The notes beneath the pieces were generated by a model. It had not been told where the DNA came from. It searched no databases and was given only the letters and a program-made list of their open reading frames with translations. This document shows, in pieces, positions 56,571 to 64,000 of a stretch of DNA of 64,000 bases. Source of the stretch: Pseudomonas alliivorans (GTDB taxonomy: Bacteria; Pseudomonadota; Gammaproteobacteria; Pseudomonadales; Pseudomonadaceae); contig NZ_JAFFZW010000003.1 in the NCBI RefSeq assembly GCF_017826695.1, positions 310,001-374,000 of the forward strand, read 5' to 3'. Numbering within the stretch: position 1 is the stretch's first letter; every line of letters starts with the position of its first letter. The position numbers and the translations under genes were made by a program.

Positions 56571-58118
56571 TCACAGACTCGGTAGCAGACGTGCAGGAAC
56601 CAATGGGTTCAGGCAAGTTGAGGACAACAGCTGGCTGGCAGCTTCAATGTCCGGTGCGAAAAAGCGGTCTTTGTCGTAGGACGGGACCTTGCTGCGCAAC
56701 AGGGCTCGGGCCTGCTCCAGTTTCGGAGAGGTTTTCAGGCCATTGCGCAGGTCCAGACCCTGACACGCAGCCAGCCATTCTACGGCAAGAATCCCGCGAA
56801 CGTTTTCTGCCATTTCCCATAACCGCTTGCCGGCGGCTGGCGCCATCGACACATGGTCTTCCTGATTGGCCGATGTCGGCAGGCTGTCGACGCTATGCGG
56901 GTGGGCCAGCGCCTTGTTTTCACTGGCCAGTGCGGCGGCAGTGACCTGGGCGATCATGAAGCCGGAATTGACCCCGCCATTGGCCACCAGAAACGGCGGC
57001 AGTTGCGACATGTGCTTGTCCATCATCAGCGAAATGCGCCGCTCGCTGAGCGAGCCGATTTCGGCAATGGCCAGCGCCAGGTTGTCCGCTGCCATGGCGA
57101 CTGGCTCGGCGTGGAAGTTGCCGCCGGAGATCACGTCGTTTTCGGCGGCGAACACCAGCGGGTTGTCAGACACGGCGTTGGCTTCGATTTCCAGCACTTC
57201 GGCAGCCTGACGCAACTGGGTCAGGCAGGCGCCCATGACTTGTGGCTGGCAGCGCAGCGAGTAGGGGTCCTGAACCTTGTCGCAGTTGCGGTGCGACTCG
57301 GACACTTCACTGCTTTCCCCCAGCAGGTCGCGGTAGCAGGCAGCCGAATCGATCTGACCGCGCTGGCCGCGTGCGGCATGAATACGTGCGTCGAACGGCG
57401 AGCGCGACCCCAGCACCGCTTCGACCGTGAGCGAGCCGCAGGTCAGTGCGGCGGCGAACAGGTCCTCGCCTTCGAACAGGCCGCGCAGCGCATAAGCGGT
57501 CGAGACCTGCGTGCCGTTGAGCAGCGCCAGACCTTCCTTGGCGGCGAGGGTCAGCGGCGTCAGTCCTGCGACTTTCAGGGCATCGACTGCAGTGAGCCAT
57601 TCGCCCTTGTAGCGCGCCTTGCCTTCACCCAGCAGCACCAGCGACATGTGCGCCAGCGGCGCGAGGTCGCCGGAGGCGCCCACCGAACCCTTGAGCGGAA
57701 TGTGCGGATAAACCTCGGCATTGATCAACGCAATCAGCGCGTCGATGACCACCCGACGAATCCCCGAAAAGCCCCGGCTCAGGCTGTTGACCTTGAGCAC
57801 CATGATCACCCGCACCAGTTCGTCGCTGATCGGCTGACCGACACCGGCGGCATGGGACAACACCAGCGAACGCTGCAGGTTCTCCAGGTCTTCACTGGCA
57901 ATGCGCGTCGAGGCCAGCAGGCCGAAACCGGTGTTGATGCCGTACGCCGTGCGGTTTTCGGCCAGGATGCGCTCGACGCACGCCACGCTGTCGTCGATCT
58001 GCTGGTCTGCGCTGGCGTCGAGTGTCAGGGTCACGGGCTGCTGATAAATGGCGCGCAATTGCGCCAGGGTCAGTTGGCCGGGAATCAGGTTGAAGGCGTG
58101 GGCAGATGGGGTGGTCAC
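56571..58118 (-). CDS. hutH: Histidine ammonia-lyase
   Basis: This 515-residue enzyme has the catalytic Tyr in [14 protein letters not shown] and the Ala148-Ser149-Gly150 triad in [16 protein letters not shown], which closes to the MIO cofactor. Other family parts are [20 protein letters not shown] and [10 protein letters not shown]. It makes urocanate and ammonia from histidine. The start is GTG at 58,118 with AGGAG ten bases before it; a longer in-frame ATG is possible but lacks a site. It is the canonical lyase of the window, in contrast to the upstream hutH2. Confidence 0.93.
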   Translation of the reverse strand: MTTPSAHAFNLIPGQLTLAQLRAIYQQPVTLTLDASADQQIDDSVACVERILAENRTAYGINTGFGLLASTRIASEDLENLQRSLVLSHAAGVGQPISDELVRVIMVLKVNSLSRGFSGIRRVVIDALIALINAEVYPHIPLKGSVGASGDLAPLAHMSLVLLGEGKARYKGEWLTAVDALKVAGLTPLTLAAKEGLALLNGTQVSTAYALRGLFEGEDLFAAALTCGSLTVEAVLGSRSPFDARIHAARGQRGQIDSAACYRDLLGESSEVSESHRNCDKVQDPYSLRCQPQVMGACLTQLRQAAEVLEIEANAVSDNPLVFAAENDVISGGNFHAEPVAMAADNLALAIAEIGSLSERRISLMMDKHMSQLPPFLVANGGVNSGFMIAQVTAAALASENKALAHPHSVDSLPTSANQEDHVSMAPAAGKRLWEMAENVRGILAVEWLAACQGLDLRNGLKTSPKLEQARALLRSKVPSYDKDRFFAPDIEAASQLLSSTCLNPLVPARLLPSL

Positions 58119-58212
58119 GATGCAGCTACTCCTTGATTGATGTCGGGCGTGCACGCTTCTTGAACGCGCCGCCGTCGGTCCAGCGTGGATAACACCGGGC
58201 CTTGACCGCTTT

Positions 58213-59754
58213 TTATTGGATTGCCGTGTGTTCGCGGCAGCGCTGGAAAACCCTTTCCAGCGTCTGTTGTTCGTTGATCAGTGCCGCGCTGCTGGCGATG
58301 TCCGGCGCCAGCCAACGGTCTTCGTCGTAGGCTGGAACCCGCTCGCGCAATAGCTGCCAGGCGATGTTCGTCCCGACGCCAAAGCGCTGGGCCTTGAGAA
58401 ACTCGAAGGCCTGCGCCGCCAGCAGGTATTCAATGGCGAGGATTTGCGTCGCGTTGCCCAGCACCTTGTGCAGTTTCAGCGCAGCGCTGGTGCCCAGGCT
58501 CAAGTGATCTTCCTGCAGGCCGGACGTGACGTAGTTATCCACAACCGCCGGTTGCGCCATCTGGCGGTTTTCTGCGCACAGCGAGGCGGCGACGTACTGG
58601 ACGATCATCATTCCCGAATTGACGCCCGGCTGGCTGACCAGAAAAGCCGGCAGGCCGCTGACCATCGGATTGATCAGGCGGTCCAGACGACGCTCGGCAA
58701 TCGAGCCCAGTTCGGCGACGGCCATGCACAAAAGGTCCGCCGCCATCGCCACCGACTGGCCGTGCGGATTGGCTTGGGACACCACGCGGAAGGCGTCGGG
58801 TGTGCCGAGCAGCAGCGGGTTGTCGGTGACCGAATTCAGTTCGGTCTCGATCTGGCGGATGGCATGTGCCAGTTGATCGCGGGTTGCGCCGTGCACCTGC
58901 GGAATCGAACGAATGCTCAGGGCATCCTGAGTCCGAATGCCCTGACTGCCGGCGAGCACTTCGCTGCCTGCCAACAGGCTGCGCAGGTTGTTGCCGACGA
59001 CCTGCATGCCCGGATGCGGCTTGAGCGCAAGAATGCTTTCATCGAACGCGTCCAGTTGACCGCGCAGGGCTTCGAAGGTCATGGCACCGATTACGTCGGC
59101 CCATTGGGTCAGGCGTTCGGCATCGGCGATGGCCAGACAGCTCAGTCCGGTCATGCAAGGCGTACCGTTGACCAGACACAATCCGTCTTTCGCGCCGAGC
59201 AGGACGGGTTTGAGACCCTCCTCATCCAGCGCCTGCTGTGCAGAGACGATCTGCCCGCGATAGCTGACCTGACCGACGCCCAGCAAGGCGACGCCGACGT
59301 GGGCCATGTGGGTCAGATAACCCACCGAACCCTGCGCCGGGACCTGAGGCGTGATGCCGCGATTGAGCAGGGCCAGCAACGCTTCGACCACTTGCCGATG
59401 TATGCCGGATTTGCCCTGACTATAATTGAGCAGGGCGGCGCAGATGATTGCGCGGGTCTGTTCGTCGGTCAGCGCTGCACCGACGCCACAGGCATGGCTG
59501 AGCAGGGTGTTGCGCGACAGGCGGCTGAGCTGCTCGCCTTCCAGCGAGACGTTGCACAGCGCACCCAGGCCGGTGTTCACACCGTAGGCGCGCTCGCCGC
59601 TGGCCACGATCTGCCGGACGATGGCCTGGGCGTTGTCGATCCTCGCCCATGCGGCGTCGGACAGCCTCAGTTGCGCGCCATGCCGGGCGACGGCCACCAC
59701 GTCCTGCCAGCGCGCCGGAGCGTCGCCAATGACGATCTGTTCTGCTCGCGACAT
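58213..59754 (-). CDS. hutH2: Ammonia-lyase homologue lacking the MIO triad
   Basis: This 513-residue member of the histidine/phenylalanine ammonia-lyase family keeps the fold and many active-site parts: Tyr58 in [34 protein letters not shown] and QEDHLSLG. In place of the Ala-Ser-Gly segment it reads GSVGYLTHM (142-150). The six residues ASGDLA of hutH are missing exactly and in frame, so the usual MIO cofactor cannot form. It lies first after hutXWV, 12 bases behind hutV, in the hut operon. It may bind histidine or urocanate without lyase action, or use another chemistry; the function is open. Confidence 0.85.
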   Translation of the reverse strand: MSRAEQIVIGDAPARWQDVVAVARHGAQLRLSDAAWARIDNAQAIVRQIVASGERAYGVNTGLGALCNVSLEGEQLSRLSRNTLLSHACGVGAALTDEQTRAIICAALLNYSQGKSGIHRQVVEALLALLNRGITPQVPAQGSVGYLTHMAHVGVALLGVGQVSYRGQIVSAQQALDEEGLKPVLLGAKDGLCLVNGTPCMTGLSCLAIADAERLTQWADVIGAMTFEALRGQLDAFDESILALKPHPGMQVVGNNLRSLLAGSEVLAGSQGIRTQDALSIRSIPQVHGATRDQLAHAIRQIETELNSVTDNPLLLGTPDAFRVVSQANPHGQSVAMAADLLCMAVAELGSIAERRLDRLINPMVSGLPAFLVSQPGVNSGMMIVQYVAASLCAENRQMAQPAVVDNYVTSGLQEDHLSLGTSAALKLHKVLGNATQILAIEYLLAAQAFEFLKAQRFGVGTNIAWQLLRERVPAYDEDRWLAPDIASSAALINEQQTLERVFQRCREHTAIQ

Positions 59755-59766
59755 CTGCGACGGTCC

Positions 59767-60597
59767 TTAAAGAGTGGCCACCCGGCGCTGAACGAAACGA
59801 TCCACGTAATCGTCGGCGGGCGAGTGAAGGATTTCTTTGGGCGTGCCGACCTGAATCAGCCGCCCGTCCTTGAGAATTGCGATCCGGTTACCGATGCGTA
59901 CCGCTTCATCCAGATCGTGGGTAATGAATACGATGGTCTTGTGCAGCGTGGCCTGCAGTTCCAGCAACTGGTCCTGCATTTCGGCGCGGATCAGCGGGTC
60001 GAGGGCGCTGAACGCTTCGTCCATCAGGATGATGTCGGTGTCGGCCGCCAATGCACGCGCCAGCCCGACACGCTGGCGCATGCCGCCAGAAAGCTGGTGC
60101 GGGTACTTGTTTTCGTAGCCGCTCAGGCCGACCGTGGTGATCCAGTGACGCGCGCGTTCATCGCACAGCGCCTTGGTCTCACCGCGCACTTTCAGACCGT
60201 AGGCCACGTTGGCGAGCACAGTCTTGTGCGGCAGCAGGCCGAAGCTCTGGAACACCATGCTGATCTTGTGTCGGCGAAACTGGCGCAGTGCTTCCATGTC
60301 GTAGCGCAGGATGTCTTCGCCATCGACCAAAATCTCGCCGCTGGTAGGGTCGATCAGCCGATTGAAGTGTCGCACCAGCGTGGATTTGCCCGAGCCGGAC
60401 AGGCCCATGATCACGAAGATCTCGCCACTGGCAATCGACAGCGACAAATCGTTCACGCCGACGACGCAGCCGGTTTTGGCCAGCACCTGATCCTTGCTCT
60501 GATTCTGCTGGACCATCGCCAGCGCTTCCTTTTCGCGACCGCCGAAAATCTTGAACACGTTGCGTACGACTATCTTGTTCTGTTCCGCACTCATCAT
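59767..60597 (-). CDS. hutV: Histidine ABC transporter ATP-binding protein
   Basis: This 276-residue ATPase of the glycine-betaine/proline (ProV/ChoV) type has Walker [11 protein letters not shown]-loop [12 protein letters not shown], signature [16 protein letters not shown] and Walker [13 protein letters not shown]. It has no C-terminal CBS pair. In pseudomonad hut loci HutXWV takes up histidine. The start overlaps the hutW stop; two ATGs in a row (60,597 and 60,594) are possible. Confidence 0.9.
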   Translation of the reverse strand: MMSAEQNKIVVRNVFKIFGGREKEALAMVQQNQSKDQVLAKTGCVVGVNDLSLSIASGEIFVIMGLSGSGKSTLVRHFNRLIDPTSGEILVDGEDILRYDMEALRQFRRHKISMVFQSFGLLPHKTVLANVAYGLKVRGETKALCDERARHWITTVGLSGYENKYPHQLSGGMRQRVGLARALAADTDIILMDEAFSALDPLIRAEMQDQLLELQATLHKTIVFITHDLDEAVRIGNRIAILKDGRLIQVGTPKEILHSPADDYVDRFVQRRVATL

Positions 60598-61445
60598 TTC
60601 TGCGCCTCATGCCGTGGGCGGCCGTAGGCCTGCGTAATGCGGTCGATCACGACCGCCAGAATGACGATGGCCAGTCCCGCTTCCAGTCCGCGTCCGACGT
60701 TCAGGGTCTGGATGCCGACCAGTACGTCCTCGCCCAGCCCGCGAGCGCCGATCATCGAGGCGATCACCACCATCGACAGCGCCATCATGGTGGTCTGGTT
60801 GATCCCGGCCATGATGCTGGGCATCGCCAGTGGCAGTTGCACGCCGAACAGTTGCTGCCAGCGATTGGCACCGAACGCGTTGATGGCTTCCATGACTTCG
60901 CCATCGACCTGACGGATCCCCAGATCAGTCAGGCGAATCAGCGGCGGTGCGGCATAGATCACGGTGGCGAAGATCGCCGGAACCTTGCCCAGACCGAACA
61001 GCATCAGCACCGGAATCAGGTAAACGAAGCTGGGCATGGTCTGCATGATGTCCAGCAGTGGCATCAGCACCGAACGCAAGCGGTTGCTGCGCGCCGAGAG
61101 GATGCCCAGCGGAATGCCGATTAGTACGGCAATGATCGTGGCGACCAGCATCAGCGCCAGGGTTTGCATCAGTTTGTCCCACAACCCGACCGCGCCGACC
61201 AGAAACAGCAGGCCGACGATCACCACCGTGGTAACGACCTTGCGCGTGGCGTGCCAGGCGATGCCGCCGACGATGAGCAGCATGAGCCACCACGGCGCCA
61301 TGCGCAGCAGGCCTTCCAGATTGACGATGGCCCACAGCAGCGTGTCTGAGATGTGGCGGAACACGTCGCCGTATTGGGTCACCAGCGAGTCGACGCCGTC
61401 ATTGACCCAGTTGGCGATCGAGAAAGTGAAGCTTTCAGGGAACAT
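60594..61445 (-). CDS. hutW: Histidine ABC transporter permease
   Basis: This 283-residue ProW-type permease has hydrophobic segments from about residue 50 on ([33 protein letters not shown]) and an EAA-type loop around [23 protein letters not shown]. It forms the membrane channel for the HutX-bound substrate. GAGAG lies before the ATG, and hutV follows with a 4-base overlap. Confidence 0.9.
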   Translation of the reverse strand: MFPESFTFSIANWVNDGVDSLVTQYGDVFRHISDTLLWAIVNLEGLLRMAPWWLMLLIVGGIAWHATRKVVTTVVIVGLLFLVGAVGLWDKLMQTLALMLVATIIAVLIGIPLGILSARSNRLRSVLMPLLDIMQTMPSFVYLIPVLMLFGLGKVPAIFATVIYAAPPLIRLTDLGIRQVDGEVMEAINAFGANRWQQLFGVQLPLAMPSIMAGINQTTMMALSMVVIASMIGARGLGEDVLVGIQTLNVGRGLEAGLAIVILAVVIDRITQAYGRPRHEAQK

Positions 61446-61523
61446 AAGCGGCTCTCAAGTAAGGTGTATCGGACTCACGAACGGGCAACCGGACCGGTAC
61501 TCTCAGCCCGGCTGCCCAGTCGT

Positions 61524-62492
61524 TTACAGCGAGGCGTCCACCTTTTTCGCGGCGTCTTCACTGACCCACTGGTGCCAGACTTCCGGATGTTCTTTCAGAA
61601 AGATCCGGGCAAGCTTCGGCGATTCGATGCGGTCCTTGGCCATGCGTCCCAGGTTCTGGTTGAGCAGGTCGATCGGCAGATTGACCTTCTCCAGCATCGC
61701 AACCAGTTCAGGCGCTTCATCATGGAACACTTTGGACACGCCGACCTTGATATCGATCGTCTTGTTCACCCCGGCTTTTTCTTCCAGGCGTACCAGATCC
61801 ACCTGGCCCATCAGCGGCGTCGGCGACCAGTAATACGTCAGGATCGGTTCGCCACGCTTGTAGCTGGACAGGATAGCCGCGTCCAGCGCCGGGCCGGTGC
61901 CCGGCCGGAAGTTGGTGTACTTGTTCTCCAGACCGTAGCTCTTGAGCATCTCGCTGTTTTCCAGTTCGCAGGTCCAGCCGGCCGGGCAGTTGTAGAAACG
62001 GCCCTTGCCGGGTTCTTCCTGATCCTTGAACACCGCCGAGTACTGCGCCAGATCGCTGATCGACTTGAGGTTCGGCGCCTTGGCTTCCAGCTTGCGCTTG
62101 GCATCGCCTTCGATCACGTAACGCGGCACGTACCAGCCTTCGACTGCACCGACGATAGGCGCGCCGACACCGACCACTTTTCCGGCCGCCGCGGCCTTGT
62201 TCCACACTTCGCTGCGACCTACCCATTCTTCAGCGAAAATCTGGATGTCGTTGGTGCTCAGGGCGTTTTCCATGGCGATGGAGTTGCCGGGCAGGGCGTC
62301 CACGGTGCAGCCGTAACCCTTATCCATCACAATCTGCAGGATGTCGGTCAACAGCATGGCGCTTTCCCAGTTCAGGCCCGCGAATTTCACCGGCTTGCCT
62401 GATTCACACCAGTTGGCGGCCTGACTCGCTCCGGCGCTGGCGAGCAAGCCAGCGGATACCAGAGTGGTCAACAGGGCCTTTTTCATATTCAT
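61524..62492 (-). CDS. hutX: Histidine ABC transporter binding protein
   Basis: This 322-residue binding protein of the glycine-betaine/choline (OpuAC) type has a signal peptide (KKALLTTLVSAGLLASAGASQA). The mature part starts ANWCESGKPVKFAGLNWESAML and contains the aromatic residues expected for a cationic ligand. The ATG at 62,492 follows AGGAG. Position between hutU and hutW points to histidine as ligand, while the family also binds betaine and proline betaine. Confidence 0.88.
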   Translation of the reverse strand: MNMKKALLTTLVSAGLLASAGASQAANWCESGKPVKFAGLNWESAMLLTDILQIVMDKGYGCTVDALPGNSIAMENALSTNDIQIFAEEWVGRSEVWNKAAAAGKVVGVGAPIVGAVEGWYVPRYVIEGDAKRKLEAKAPNLKSISDLAQYSAVFKDQEEPGKGRFYNCPAGWTCELENSEMLKSYGLENKYTNFRPGTGPALDAAILSSYKRGEPILTYYWSPTPLMGQVDLVRLEEKAGVNKTIDIKVGVSKVFHDEAPELVAMLEKVNLPIDLLNQNLGRMAKDRIESPKLARIFLKEHPEVWHQWVSEDAAKKVDASL

Positions 62493-62551
62493 TGTCGATG
62501 CTCCTACGCCTGAAAGGGATGGTGGCAGCTTCAAAACAGGCATCCGGCCTT

Positions 62552-62599
62552 CGGGCGTTTTCACGCCCGTTCCCGAGGGCTGTCGGTGATGACCGACAG
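62552..62599 (-). repeat. Two hairpins between hutU and hutX
   Basis: CTGTCGGT-GATG-ACCGACAG (62,580-62,599) lies 5 bases behind the hutU stop and CGGGCGT-TTTC-ACGCCCG (62,552-62,569) follows. Neither has a proper T run. They could hold back part of the transcript and set the level of the downstream uptake genes relative to hutU. Confidence 0.6.
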
Positions 62600-62604
62600 G
62601 TTCC

Positions 62605-64000
<1,396 letters not shown>

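Overview
The window reads as a Pseudomonas chromosome, most likely of the P. syringae group. The grounds are the high GC content, pseudomonad gene sets (a spu polyamine locus with a hacB-like acylase beside it, a hut locus with hutXWV, MvaT, CadR/CadA) and REP-like extragenic palindromes. Species placement is inference; no database search was possible.

Bases 1-10,740 hold polyamine uptake and catabolism. A partial semialdehyde dehydrogenase converges on a gamma-glutamylpolyamine synthetase (spuI). Divergent from it runs spuB-spuC-spuD-spuE-spuF-spuG-spuH: a second synthetase, an aminotransferase, two periplasmic binding proteins, an ATPase and two permeases. The amidase gene spuA, placed at the head of this operon in P. 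aeruginosa, is absent here. Several gaps between the operon's genes carry a strong stem-loop. Bases 10,777-16,700 hold a REP pair, the hacB-like acylase, an alpha/beta hydrolase and three small conserved proteins (DUF2059, a 2OG-Fe(II) oxygenase, DUF4399).

Bases 16,801-27,411 form a leftward cluster, tonB-exbB-exbD-TonB-dependent receptor-yejA-yejB-yejE-yejF. It looks like a complete outer- and inner-membrane import route, probably for peptides or a peptide-like compound. Bases 28,573-31,707 carry a small acidic protein, a cysteine desulfurase with a divergent Lrp-type regulator, a RidA protein and a small hypothetical protein.

Bases about 31,700-44,450 are accessory: a papain-like peptidase, a frameshifted zinc-ribbon/DUF805 gene, a cupin, an SDR and an SDR remnant, MvaT, a PAAR/S-type-pyocin toxin with its immunity gene, and gene fragments. 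They continue with an AT-rich gene that appears to encode a PIN/PD-(D/E)XK double nuclease, an orphan phage DUF2280 gene, a DUF2971 gene between two copies of the same stem-loop, a serine recombinase and an HNH protein. The region ends at a broken tRNA-Arg 3' fragment (a probable attachment-site scar) and an intact tRNA-Arg(CCG).

Bases 44,866-53,035 return to core genes: gabD-gabT, an HDOD protein whose receiver lacks the phospho-acceptor, an HD hydrolase and cadR/cadA. From 53,054 to the right edge lies a leftward hut locus for histidine uptake and degradation (hutU, hutX, hutW, hutV, hutH2, hutH, hutT, hutI, hutG). Its second lyase, hutH2, lacks the Ala-Ser-Gly triad that forms the MIO cofactor. 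The strongest candidates for undescribed biology are the double nuclease, the MIO-less lyase and the receptor-plus-Yej importer.
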